From Candidatus Wallbacteria bacterium (lineage in GTDB: Bacteria > Muiribacteriota > JAQTZZ01), in NCBI GenBank assembly GCA_028687545.1, contig JAQTZZ010000043.1, positions 1 to 34,191 of the forward strand: 34,191 bases of DNA, given 5' to 3'. The position numbers were made by a program, and so were the translations under genes. Below, piece by piece: positions 24,719 to 32,470 of the stretch; position 1 is the stretch's first letter, and each line of letters starts with the position of its first letter. The notes below the pieces were generated by a model that saw only the letters and a list, made by a program, of their open reading frames with translations, was not told where the DNA came from and made no database searches.

Positions 24719-26257
24719 ATGAAGTATGGAATCAGACCTTTCTTAATTTTTGTTTTATTCTCGAATCTGGTCTGCGCTTCCACATTCGAATGCTATTTCA
24801 ACTGGCCACTCTCAGGCACCACTGATTTAGATCGAGCCATCATCGGATTCATCGATGGAGCAAACACTTCCCTCGACATCAGCATTTATCAGCTTGACCA
24901 TCCAGGCATCACCACTTCCATTGTCAATGCAGCCAAACGCTTAGGCAAAGGTAAGGTACGCGTAGTGACTGAATCCACTTATTACAATAACGATAAATAT
25001 ACTTCGTACAAGACGCTTGAAGTAGCGGGAATTACCATTGTGGCGGATGATGCCGGAGGCTCAGACCGTGGATTATGCCACCACAAATTTATCATCCGCG
25101 ACAGTAAGGCAGTACTCTGTGGAGCCACTAATTTCACAACCAACTGCATCAACAAGAACAACAACAATGTCCTGATCATGAACACGGCATCAGTGGTTCC
25201 AATTTTCCAGCAGGAATTCAACCAGATGTTTCAGGATAAGAAATTCTCCACCAGGAAGACCGCCTCAAGTCTCAATCATGTGCTTTCTGTCAACGGCAAG
25301 CGTCTGGAAGTGTATTTCTCCCCCTGTGACATCCCCCGGGACAAACTGCTGCGGGAAATCGCCAATGCCAAGACCTCGATCGTTTTCTGCATCTTCACTT
25401 TTACAGACGAAGGCATTGCCCAGGCTCTGATTGAGAAGAAAAAAGCCGGTCTGGATGTGCGCGGGGTTTATGACAAACTTCAGGCCAGCACAACTTATTG
25501 TACTTATAAAACCCTTTCCGATGCCGGAGTTCCAGTAAAACAGGATGCACACAAGGGTTTGCTGCACGACAAATTCATGGTGATCGACGGTGAAGGGAAA
25601 AACCCTGTACTGCTCACCGGCTCGTTCAACTGGACTGATACTGCCAATTCTGCCAATGATGACAACCTGGTGATCCTGGAGAATAAGACTGTGGCAGATG
25701 CATATTACCAGCAGTTTAAAATGAATTTTGAGGCAGGCAGCAGAATGGACGGGAGAACTATGGCTGAACCGAAGCTTATGATCAGCAAGGTAGGAATAGC
25801 AGCAGGATGTGTGAACTGGGTGGAAATTTATTGCCATGATGACGGCAACCACGGTTTGGGAGCGGACATCGGTGGTTTCAGACTTGAAGGAGAGAGCGTG
25901 GTGGCCGTGCTGCCGGACGGATTTTCCATCAGGAGCAGTGAATTCCTGGTTTTTTCCACTGAAAATTTCATGAAAACAGTGAATCGCTCGGTTTTGAAAC
26001 TGAGAGTTTCCGATGATTCCATGGCTGCAATGAAGAACAATCTGGTTTTGAAGGATTGTCAGGGCATTCCAGTGGACAGTGAATTGATCCGCCGTGATAT
26101 CCTGCTGCACGATTATGTGTTGAGCAGGGACGCCTTGTTTATGGACACAGACAGCCCGAACGACTGGATCGTAACTGTCACAGCCGAACCAGGAGTTAAA
26201 GTGCGGGCTGTTTCCGATGTTTCCAGGGCTGTGAGCAGGATGACTGGTCCGGATTAA
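24719..26257 (+). CDS. secreted phospholipase-D-family protein with lamin-tail-like domain
   Basis: 512 residues. A Sec signal peptide (cleavage near VCAS) is followed by two PLD catalytic motifs: H121-K123-D128 in HHKFIIRD with GATNFT downstream, and H283-K285-D290 in HDKFMVID with GSFNWT downstream. Two motifs in one chain give a complete active site, as in PLD-family nucleases and phospholipases such as Nuc. From about 345 to 440 lies a beta-rich segment (WVEIYCHDD, GGFRLEGESVVAVLPDG, SSEFLVFSTEN) that resembles a lamin-tail domain (LTD), a module often seen on secreted nucleases. The substrate (DNA or lipid) cannot be decided. AAGGAAA precedes the ATG and a strong promoter lies at 24658-24686. 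The flavoprotein gene follows after 15 bp. Confidence 0.88.
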   Translation: MKYGIRPFLIFVLFSNLVCASTFECYFNWPLSGTTDLDRAIIGFIDGANTSLDISIYQLDHPGITTSIVNAAKRLGKGKVRVVTESTYYNNDKYTSYKTLEVAGITIVADDAGGSDRGLCHHKFIIRDSKAVLCGATNFTTNCINKNNNNVLIMNTASVVPIFQQEFNQMFQDKKFSTRKTASSLNHVLSVNGKRLEVYFSPCDIPRDKLLREIANAKTSIVFCIFTFTDEGIAQALIEKKKAGLDVRGVYDKLQASTTYCTYKTLSDAGVPVKQDAHKGLLHDKFMVIDGEGKNPVLLTGSFNWTDTANSANDDNLVILENKTVADAYYQQFKMNFEAGSRMDGRTMAEPKLMISKVGIAAGCVNWVEIYCHDDGNHGLGADIGGFRLEGESVVAVLPDGFSIRSSEFLVFSTENFMKTVNRSVLKLRVSDDSMAAMKNNLVLKDCQGIPVDSELIRRDILLHDYVLSRDALFMDTDSPNDWIVTVTAEPGVKVRAVSDVSRAVSRMTGPD

Positions 26258-26272
26258 GGAAGATCTTTCTCC

Positions 26273-27025
26273 ATGAAAATAATCGATTTTTATTACTTTT
26301 CCGGCACTGGAAATACTTTTTTAATCGTACGGAGAATGGCAGAGGTTTTTAAAAAAAGCGGTGTTGAGACCCGTCTGGCCAGGATCGAATCTGCAAACCG
26401 GCGGGATCTGGACACAACCCATGCCCTGGGAATCGCTTTCCCTGTTGCCGGATGGTACACATATCCTTTCGTGCAGAAATTCATCGAAAGTTTGCCTGCT
26501 GTTTCAGGGACTCCTGTTTTTCTTGCAGCCACAATGGCCGGATCGTGCCTCGGCCTGATGGGTGGATTGCGAAAACTGCTTGAAGATAAGGGTTACAAGC
26601 CTGCAGGAGCCAAAGTCTTTGTGATGCCAAGCAATCTGCTGATCATTGAAAAAGATGAAGTTGCCCGAAAAAAGGTGGCAAAGGGTCTGCGCAGGGCTGA
26701 ACGCTTTGCCAGGCAGATCCTGATTGGGAAAGCCAAATGGAAACGGATCCCGTTCCTGTCGGATTTTTCCCTTGTGCTCGGGAGGAAGATCTGGAAGCTC
26801 AACTGGCAGATGCTGGGAGTTGACACATCACTTTGCAGCCGCTGCCGGCTCTGCTTAAAACTCTGTCCTGTTTCCAACATCCGGATGGGCGAGTATCCTG
26901 AACATCAGGGAAGATGCGAATACTGCATGCGCTGCATCTCTTTCTGCCCGAACCAGGCGATCACTTTCTGGAAGAAGCATGTCAAAACTTATAAAGCTGT
27001 GAAAGCTGAAGCCTTACTGGATTGA
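26273..27025 (+). CDS. EFR1-type flavodoxin-fold ferredoxin
   Basis: 250 residues. The N-terminal half is a flavodoxin-like domain beginning IIDFYYFSGTGNTFLIVRRMAE, where SGTGNT is the FMN phosphate loop. The C-terminus carries two [4Fe-4S] motifs, CSRCRLCLKLCP and CEYCMRCISFCP. This fusion is known as the EFR1 family and is common in anaerobes, where it is expected to pass electrons between flavin and clusters. The physiological partner is unknown. No signal peptide or membrane helix is seen. AAGGAAG lies about 10 nt before the ATG. A CGGC protein, also cysteine-rich, follows on the same strand, which supports a redox context but does not prove a shared pathway. Confidence 0.9.
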   Translation: MKIIDFYYFSGTGNTFLIVRRMAEVFKKSGVETRLARIESANRRDLDTTHALGIAFPVAGWYTYPFVQKFIESLPAVSGTPVFLAATMAGSCLGLMGGLRKLLEDKGYKPAGAKVFVMPSNLLIIEKDEVARKKVAKGLRRAERFARQILIGKAKWKRIPFLSDFSLVLGRKIWKLNWQMLGVDTSLCSRCRLCLKLCPVSNIRMGEYPEHQGRCEYCMRCISFCPNQAITFWKKHVKTYKAVKAEALLD

Positions 27026-27039
27026 GTAGTCGGGTGACA

Positions 27040-27074
27040 GTTGCCGACTGTAGGGGCAACGCTTGCCGTTGCCC
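27040..27074. repeat. GC-rich hairpin upstream of the CGGC gene
   Basis: GGGCAACG (27054-27061) and CGTTGCCC (27067-27074) are exact reverse complements around a 5-nt loop. GTTGCC at 27040-27045 can compete for GGCAAC at 27055-27060. There is no T-run. The layout (TAGGGGC...GCCC) resembles the palindrome at 11578-11597, so this is probably a dispersed repeat rather than a terminator of the EFR1 gene. Confidence 0.5.
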
Positions 27075-27095
27075 AATCTTCTCGAAGGAGCAGTA

Positions 27096-27428
27096 ATGAA
27101 AAAAGCAGGCATCATCCGCTGTCAGCAGACAGAAGACATGTGCCCAGGCACTACTGATTTCAAGAATGCGGCGCAGGGCAGCGGGGCATTTGAAAAAACT
27201 GGTCCTGTTGAAATAACAGGCTTTACAAGCTGCGGTGGCTGCCCTGGTAAAAGAGCTGTAACCAGAGTGAAATTCATGGTGGAATGGGGTGCAGAAGTGA
27301 TTGTCTTCGCTTCCTGCATATCCAAAGGAACACCGATCAACTTTCCCTGCCCGCATTTCCAGGTGATGAAAGCAGCAATCATCAGCGAAATCGGGCCTGA
27401 GATTGAGATCATTGATTTCACCCATTAA
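27096..27428 (+). CDS. CGGC-domain protein
   Basis: 110 residues. The family is defined by a short CGGC motif, seen here in TSCGGCPGKRAV, with further cysteines near the N-terminus (IIRCQQTEDMC), in FASCISKG and in FPCPHF. These are proposed metal-binding residues; no reaction is established for the family. The start at 27096 is chosen because AAGGAG (27085-27090) sits 5 nt upstream and the product begins MKKAGIIRC as other members do. The earlier in-frame TTG at 27063 lies inside the hairpin and is rejected. It lies downstream of the EFR1-type iron-sulfur flavoprotein gene. Confidence 0.85.
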   Translation: MKKAGIIRCQQTEDMCPGTTDFKNAAQGSGAFEKTGPVEITGFTSCGGCPGKRAVTRVKFMVEWGAEVIVFASCISKGTPINFPCPHFQVMKAAIISEIGPEIEIIDFTH

Positions 27429-27487
27429 TGCTTTCCTGTCGAATCTGAGTTATAATTATTAAATCAGGGGATTTTGAAAGGCCATAC

Positions 27488-27697
27488 ATGAACATGGAAC
27501 TTCCGCGCATCAACAAAACTGTGATCGCGGTCACCTCACTTGGCGATTCAGAGGAAGAAAAGCGCTACTGGCTGTCTAAAACTGCTTCAGAGCGCCTGAA
27601 CGCCATCGAACATAACCGGAGAATGGTTTATGGCATCCATAGAACTTCATCCAGACTTCAAAGACTTCTTGAGACTTCTGAACTCGCACAGATTTAG
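27488..27697 (+). CDS. small conserved protein (W..kT..ER..aiE..R type)
   Basis: 69 residues. The pattern EEKRYWLSKTASERLNAIEHNRRMVYG followed by RLQRLLE matches, from memory, a small family common in bacterial genomes and often placed next to nucleotidyltransferase-like or other toxin-antitoxin-type genes; I am not aware of an established function. No partner is visible: the following 293 bp have no gene. The length looks complete because the RLQR segment is normally the end. AAAGG precedes the ATG by about 7 nt, and TATAAT lies at 27451-27456. An alternative ATG is two codons downstream. Confidence 0.65.
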   Translation: MNMELPRINKTVIAVTSLGDSEEEKRYWLSKTASERLNAIEHNRRMVYGIHRTSSRLQRLLETSELAQI

Positions 27698-27990
27698 AGG
27701 ACATTGAACATATCTCCTGACTTGCCAGGGGCTTCACACACAGGAAAATTAAAGGCATTCATATGCAGTCAAAGGAGGGATTTCTTCCACCCTTTGAGAT
27801 CCCTCCAATCAGAGGGACTCCGCCCTCTGTCATATGATTGACAAGGGCTGGATTTGCCAATAATATTTTGATAGCAGGCAGTTAAAATTTACAAAGTCAG
27901 ATATCGAACAAAACTAATCAGGATCCTGCAAAAGAGCTGGAATGACTTCTGCTCTACAGTGTTGCTGTTTGGAAATCATTTTCAGGCAAG
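27698..27990. other. intergenic region with two tandem hairpins, no gene
   Basis: No convincing reading frame. The region contains GGAGGGAT (27774-27781) pairing with ATCCCTCC (27799-27806), then CAGAGGG (27810-27816) pairing with CCCTCTG (27823-27829). The two hairpins are mutually incompatible with a third pairing between CCCTC (27801-27805) and GAGGG (27812-27816). The rest, 27830-27990, is plain sequence leading to the ankyrin membrane protein. Confidence 0.5.
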
Positions 27991-29280
27991 ATGCAGATGA
28001 AGGGAGCCATTTTGGACCCAATTACTTTAGCATTGATTGTTACGTACTTCGTTATCCCGGTTAGTGTACCTTTGTTGCTGCTTTTGCTTACTTCACCTAT
28101 CTGGTGGCCCTGGACCGAAAAAAAGGCGCTAAGATTCATCAAGTTATTTGCCATGCCCTGGATTCCTATATTCTTCATTAATTTCTTGGGGATGTTTTTA
28201 ATTATCTACATTGCTCATACACGCTTGTATTTTGCCCAACCTCGTGGTGGCCACTGGGGTTTTGCACCGGACAGGACAGAATGGAAGCCACCTTATTCAG
28301 AAGATCATCCGTTTAATTCTCGGGAGTATGAAAAGAAGAAAAAAGAAGCAGAAGAGAAAAACCGTCCACTGAAAAAAATATTCTTCGCACAGACCACTTG
28401 GGAAGTTCAAGCATTGCTCGATCAAGGCGTTGATGTAAATGCTGAGGACGAAAACGGAATCACCCCACTGATGTTCGCAGTTCACAGGCGGGACTTGACA
28501 ATTACAAAATATCTAATTGGAAAAGGCGCTGACGTGGAGCATTTAGATGGTGTAGATCACTATCCGATTTTTCTGGAACTGTTTTACGGGAATTCAAATA
28601 TTGTTATCAATTACCATGTGAAAGAGATTAAAAGCATGCCAAGCATGGAATTGTTAGAATTACTTGTACGTTCAGGTGCCGACATCGACCGCTTTTTTAA
28701 AACAGAATGCCAACACTGCAGTATTAACTGTGATGTGCTGAAAATGTGCAAGTTAATGCATGCCAAAGACAGTGACAAAATTAACCTGATAGGTGACGGG
28801 CATGAAAACAGATCAATACAAAAATGGACGATTTATACGTTTTTCATCGTATGTCCGATCCTGGTTTTTCTGAATTTTGCCAGAGCGGTCTGGCTTGATG
28901 TCAAGGGCGACTTGTATAAAAAGCAGTTATACTTCTCCTTTTTTATGCTGATTATTCTTGCGTTTATCAGCCCGTTTTTTGATTATCTGGATTATGCTGT
29001 GTTGATCAATGGCTTCAGAAATTTCCGCTTTGAATTAACGACTTTTTTGGCTTTCCTTTTGCCCAATCTGCTCATGATGTTCATTCTCTGGGCCAATTGC
29101 AGAAAAATCACAGCACTGCGGATGAGAAATATCCTGCCTGATTTTCATGATATTGCAGTAAAAATAGCGCTTCTGATCCTGTATGGTTTTTCTGCCATTG
29201 CCTTTCAGAGTTACATGGTGCTGCAAATCATTCTAAGAATAAATTCTTTTGGAGATTGGGCTTTTAGAAACTGGAAATAA
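27991..29280 (+). CDS. membrane protein with central ankyrin repeats
   Basis: 429 residues. Two hydrophobic helices near the N-terminus (about 12-36 and 52-76) and about four near the C-terminus (from about 276 to 415) flank a soluble middle section. That section has a charged helix (KKKKEAEEKN) and about three ankyrin repeats (about 125-235), for example VQALLDQGVDVNAEDENGITPLMFA and LIGKGADVEHLDG. Such repeats bind proteins. No transporter family is recognised in the membrane parts. The start is uncertain: ATG at 27991 or 27997, neither with a strong ribosome binding site. It has no close co-directional neighbour, so it is likely a single-gene unit. Confidence 0.75.
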   Translation: MQMKGAILDPITLALIVTYFVIPVSVPLLLLLLTSPIWWPWTEKKALRFIKLFAMPWIPIFFINFLGMFLIIYIAHTRLYFAQPRGGHWGFAPDRTEWKPPYSEDHPFNSREYEKKKKEAEEKNRPLKKIFFAQTTWEVQALLDQGVDVNAEDENGITPLMFAVHRRDLTITKYLIGKGADVEHLDGVDHYPIFLELFYGNSNIVINYHVKEIKSMPSMELLELLVRSGADIDRFFKTECQHCSINCDVLKMCKLMHAKDSDKINLIGDGHENRSIQKWTIYTFFIVCPILVFLNFARAVWLDVKGDLYKKQLYFSFFMLIILAFISPFFDYLDYAVLINGFRNFRFELTTFLAFLLPNLLMMFILWANCRKITALRMRNILPDFHDIAVKIALLILYGFSAIAFQSYMVLQIILRINSFGDWAFRNWK

Positions 29281-29401
29281 GGGGGTGCAATGAAAAAGCT
29301 GAGCTGCCCGGCTGCGGGAGGCCGGGAGATCGGGGAAGATGGGGACGGTAGGAATGCGGCGGGATGGATTGCAGGGAGCTTGTTTGAGTTATAGAAGATT
29401 T
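29281..29401. other. G-rich intergenic stretch with G-quadruplex motif
   Basis: Four G-runs (29316-29318, 29324-29326, 29332-29335, 29341-29344) are separated by three 5-nt loops, fitting the G3-N1-7 rule for an intramolecular quadruplex on the plus strand. A short GC stem (CCCGGC 29307-29312 with GCCGGG 29321-29326) overlaps it. It lies between convergent genes. No gene is seen. Confidence 0.45.
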
Positions 29402-29644
29402 TCAGGAACTAAGAAGGGCTGGGATCAATCCAGCCTCGATCGTATCTGCGGATAGATCGGCACCGCAGCCCCATTCGATATAGTAAATGCCGTTTACAAT
29501 CCGCAGGAATTCTGCGGTTTCCTGCAGAGGCTGGAAGACATCGTACTTCAGGTAAGGGGAAACGTCGAAAATGCCTTCGCGACCCTCTTCAGTTGTTACC
29601 AGGATCTTATGATCTTTAAGAGGCTGGATTTCCTTGATCCGCAT
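29402..29644 (-). CDS. DUF2442 protein
   Basis: 80 residues of the DUF2442 family, recognised by the pattern RIKEIQPLKDHKILVTTEEG, FDVSPYLKYDVFQPLQ, FLRIVNGIYYIEWGCGADLSADTIE. Its ATG shares one base with the stop of the DUF4160 gene (TAATG), so translation is coupled. DUF4160-DUF2442 pairs are widespread, mobile, and often suspected to be toxin-antitoxin-like, but I know of no firm demonstration. The chain is complete. No DNA-binding helix-turn-helix is evident at its N-terminus. Confidence 0.9.
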   Translation of the reverse strand: MRIKEIQPLKDHKILVTTEEGREGIFDVSPYLKYDVFQPLQETAEFLRIVNGIYYIEWGCGADLSADTIEAGLIPALLSS

Positions 29645-29913
29645 TATTCCAGTCCTTTGATCGAAAATGGTTTCTGCCCGTCAACCACTAAATTCCAGTC
29701 AGCCATCAAGTCGTCCCTGTGGATCTCAATCCAGGCGATGATCAGCTTATGTTTTCCAGGCGGCAGTGAACCGGACAGCACTTGGCCGTCAGGAATTGAA
29801 TACACTGCTACTGAACCCTGGTATTCAGCATGAAAATGCGGCGAATGGTGTTTTTCGATGTCCCGAAAGAACATCCTGATGATAATACCGAAAAACATTG
29901 AAATTGCTGGCAT
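29644..29913 (-). CDS. DUF4160 protein
   Basis: 89 residues of the DUF4160 family. The hallmark is HHSPHFHAEYQGSVAVYSI, with the H-x-x-P-H-F-H-A segment; the usual preceding motif (here FFGIIIRMFFRD) is also present. It overlaps DUF2442 by one base and has an ideal GGAGG site 6 nt before its ATG on the minus strand. The two genes form a self-contained two-gene unit flanked by the G-rich region and a strong terminator for the neighbouring gene. Biochemical role unknown. Confidence 0.9.
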   Translation of the reverse strand: MPAISMFFGIIIRMFFRDIEKHHSPHFHAEYQGSVAVYSIPDGQVLSGSLPPGKHKLIIAWIEIHRDDLMADWNLVVDGQKPFSIKGLE

Positions 29914-29984
29914 TGCTGTCCTCCAAATAGAATTCTACCCAATTTTCCGGATTGATTCAAGTACTGAGCCGTATCTGATAATGA

Positions 29985-30011
29985 AAAAAGGCCGGGTATG
30001 CCGGCCTTTTT
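29985..30011 (-). terminator. intrinsic terminator of the 762-residue secreted protein gene
   Basis: AAAAAGGCCGG (29985-29995) and CCGGCCTTTTT (30001-30011) form an 11-bp perfect stem with a 5-nt loop. On the minus strand the stem ends in a U-run, just after the stop codon at 30031. The symmetric A and T tracts would let it work in both directions. Confidence 0.85.
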
Positions 30012-30030
30012 GACATGCGAGGGTTGAAGT

Positions 30031-32319
30031 TCAGCGAGGCAGCACGTCTGAGTTGTAAGTCACCTGGTAGATGATTTCGTTGATATTGTGATAAATAGCC
30101 GCGTATTCGCTGGAACCGATGTTGTTCTCGAATCTCTGGATGTCTGCACCGCCGAACATTACAGTTGTGTAAAGGTTGGACGGGCTGGAAGCCTTTTTCG
30201 TCAGTTCGATCAGATAGCGGGGCAGGACTTCAGAGAAGAATCCTTTCTGCTCGTAAATCCTGCGCAGTATGTCCAGGGACTGGAACATGTCAGTCTGGCT
30301 CATTTCCTGGAAGGAACCGACAATCGAAGAAGCCATGTTCCAGTAATACTGGCCGCCCCAGTTTTCATTGGCGAGCCTGGCTGCGTCTTTTTTGGGTTGT
30401 GGCCATTTGCTGTCTATATATACCCAGTCCTGAAAGTTACTTCCCCCGTTGTTCTGATTATTCTGCGGAGCATGGTACTCAAACTCCCGGATGATCGGGA
30501 GCATGGCTGCCCAGAGATCACTCTCAGGCAGCTTGGCATTGTGAATATCCTGGAAAGCGTTGTTCTTGAGCGCGATCTTGACCTGGGAGTTGAAATTGTC
30601 TGTGTATTTGTAATCATTGAATGCATTGAATCCTATGGCTGCAGCCAGATCAGGCCCGAAGTTCTGGTTGAGCATCTGGATGAAGTCCCTCAGCTCTCCT
30701 TCGCGGCAGCGCTTGTCAAAATGATTGATTGTCAGCACCACGTCAAAGAGAGAGGTGGGTTTCCAGTCCGGCTGTGCGCCCTGGAAGCTGAAGGCTGTGT
30801 AAGAAGTGTTCTCCTTCCAGAAACCGAAGAGCAGTGAAAAGCCGGTGTTCCTGGTATAGATCGGGTAAAGATAGTGATTGGCAGTGTTGTCCTGATTGAT
30901 CACTCTGACCTTGTTGAAAACATAGGAAGTGGATGAGGTGGCATTGATCAGGTTGATGCCGAGCTTGACGCTCGAATTTTTTGATTCTGAGTAGTTGCTG
31001 CCCATGAAAGGGCGGTCCACGCGGCGCTGTGAGGCTTGCAGATCTTTATCAGCCTGGAAGATGGCTTCCGCAGGTTCCATGTCGCCGAATACGATTTCAT
31101 CCAGGTGATTGTTGGCCAGAAATTCCTTGCCTACCTGGACTGACTTGAATTTAAGCGTGCTCTTGAGCAGGGATTCATAAGCATTGACTGCGTCCGCATC
31201 ACGCAGGTCGAAGATATAGTCGCAGGTAAGCTGCTCGCCCTTGATGTAGGAAGCTGAGAAGGCGAAGAAATTCGTATCCAGGATCCTGGCGATGATGGCG
31301 TCGATATTGATCTTTCCGACCACAGGGTCATAGCCGAAGAAGTTGATGCCGAAGCTCGCTGAAACACCGCCTGCGACACCCTGGGAACGGATGCCGCTGA
31401 CCTTCATCCGCACATGATTTTCGTCCATTTTATAGATGTTGATCCTGAATTCGCCTGTGAGCAAAACTCCTCCTGAGGCCCCAGTGGAGAAGACACCCTG
31501 GCTCCAGCCGGCTGAGAGACCGGCATTGATACCCATCCTGGCTGGAATGGAGACAAAATCTCCGGTTTCCATGGCTCTGACTTTTTCCGCGTTGACAGGA
31601 AGTGAAATCGGTGTTTTAGGGAGTGCTTTAAGTGCAGTCACTTTATCTTTGAAATGGCGGACAAAGATGATCTCGCGTTCCGCACAGATGTTGAAATAGA
31701 GCGGAAGACTGCCTCCGACAGCGTCTTTCAGCAGTGTCATGGCATTGATGTTGATCTTGGGGATCCAGCGGTCGACTCTGGTGTGCATGGCTTTGGCATA
31801 ATTGGAATCCAGATTGTATTTATAGGCTGCCGAGATATTGATGCCTTCAAGAATATCCGCGTTGTACAAGTCATAGCCTGTGCTGATATCGTAATTCATG
31901 ATGGCTTCATAAGCCTGTTCCTTGAGCGCTCCTATCTTTTCATCCACCTTCTCGAAAAAATCACGGGTTTCGACACGGACCGGCTCATGAGCGATTCTTT
32001 CTTTGGAGGGGTAGAGCACATTGTCCCTGTCATTCACGGCAAACGGAGCGAAGAAGTCTGTGGCCCGTTCCAGGAGCAGCGGATCAGCAGGTGAAGTGGA
32101 TGCGATCTGGGCGAAATTTCCGCCAAGATCAATCATCATTTCTTCGTAACTGAGCTCTGCGGTTCCTGCTGCTACGCCTTTCAGGTCTGTGAAGACACGG
32201 TTGAATCTCGGATCCTGCGCCGATAGTTTTCCCATAGTTGTCAGGATCAGGTTGAGATCAGCCGCTTGAAGCGAGAAGGCAGTCAGCAGGATGAGAGCTG
32301 AAAACAGTTTGCAGACCAT
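30031..32319 (-). CDS. large secreted protein of unknown family
   Basis: 762 residues with a classical Sec signal peptide (MVCKLFSALILLTAFSLQA, cleavage after the final A). No known family is recognised. The middle section (about 255-370) alternates short hydrophobic and glycine-serine-rich strands (INAGLSAGWSQGVFSTGASGG, VAGGVSASFGINFFGYDP), suggesting beta structure, and the rest is mixed with many aromatic residues. No catalytic motif, repeat or membrane anchor is evident, so it is probably periplasmic or outer-surface. It is expressed alone: its own promoter lies at 32347-32374, a GGGGGGAA ribosome site precedes the ATG, and a strong terminator follows. Very likely a real gene, since signal peptide, ribosome site, promoter and terminator all agree. 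Confidence 0.85.
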   Translation of the reverse strand: MVCKLFSALILLTAFSLQAADLNLILTTMGKLSAQDPRFNRVFTDLKGVAAGTAELSYEEMMIDLGGNFAQIASTSPADPLLLERATDFFAPFAVNDRDNVLYPSKERIAHEPVRVETRDFFEKVDEKIGALKEQAYEAIMNYDISTGYDLYNADILEGINISAAYKYNLDSNYAKAMHTRVDRWIPKININAMTLLKDAVGGSLPLYFNICAEREIIFVRHFKDKVTALKALPKTPISLPVNAEKVRAMETGDFVSIPARMGINAGLSAGWSQGVFSTGASGGVLLTGEFRINIYKMDENHVRMKVSGIRSQGVAGGVSASFGINFFGYDPVVGKINIDAIIARILDTNFFAFSASYIKGEQLTCDYIFDLRDADAVNAYESLLKSTLKFKSVQVGKEFLANNHLDEIVFGDMEPAEAIFQADKDLQASQRRVDRPFMGSNYSESKNSSVKLGINLINATSSTSYVFNKVRVINQDNTANHYLYPIYTRNTGFSLLFGFWKENTSYTAFSFQGAQPDWKPTSLFDVVLTINHFDKRCREGELRDFIQMLNQNFGPDLAAAIGFNAFNDYKYTDNFNSQVKIALKNNAFQDIHNAKLPESDLWAAMLPIIREFEYHAPQNNQNNGGSNFQDWVYIDSKWPQPKKDAARLANENWGGQYYWNMASSIVGSFQEMSQTDMFQSLDILRRIYEQKGFFSEVLPRYLIELTKKASSPSNLYTTVMFGGADIQRFENNIGSSEYAAIYHNINEIIYQVTYNSDVLPR

Positions 32320-32346
32320 GTTCCCCCCGGTTTTGTGATTTTTTTA

Positions 32347-32374
32347 ATTATATCCGGGAATGGAGTTTTTTCAA
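32347..32374 (-). promoter_or_regulatory. sigma-70 promoter of the secreted 762-residue protein
   Basis: On the minus strand TTGAAA (32374-32369) and a perfect TATAAT (32352-32347) are 16 bp apart. Transcription would start near 32340, about 20 nt before the ATG at 32319, leaving room for the GGGGGGAA ribosome site. Confidence 0.7.
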
Positions 32375-32458
32375 CGAGAATCTTAGCATTATTTGGGAAT
32401 ATTTCAGCAGAAAACGATTTCGATTGATCCCTTTCTGGAGGAATTCCAGGGCAGGTGA

Positions 32459-32464
32459 TATAAT
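32459..32464 (+). promoter_or_regulatory. possible -10 box of the secreted ankyrin gene
   Basis: A perfect TATAAT ends 6 nt before the ATG at 32471, so transcription would start at or next to the start codon (leaderless). No good -35 box is seen at the right spacing, which keeps confidence low. Confidence 0.35.
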
Positions 32465-32470
32465 CCGGGA

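Noticed and set aside
25265-26110. Open frame of 281 residues on the minus strand inside the PLD gene
   Set aside because: Antisense to a gene with promoter, signal peptide and catalytic motifs; the histidine- and cysteine-rich translation looks like a shadow frame.
27063-27095. TTG start adding 11 residues to the CGGC protein
   Set aside because: It lies in the hairpin, whereas AAGGAG stands 5 nt before the ATG at 27096.
30088-30837. Open frame of 249 residues on the plus strand opposite the 762-residue secreted protein
   Set aside because: The opposite strand has promoter, ribosome site, signal peptide and terminator, so that gene is preferred.
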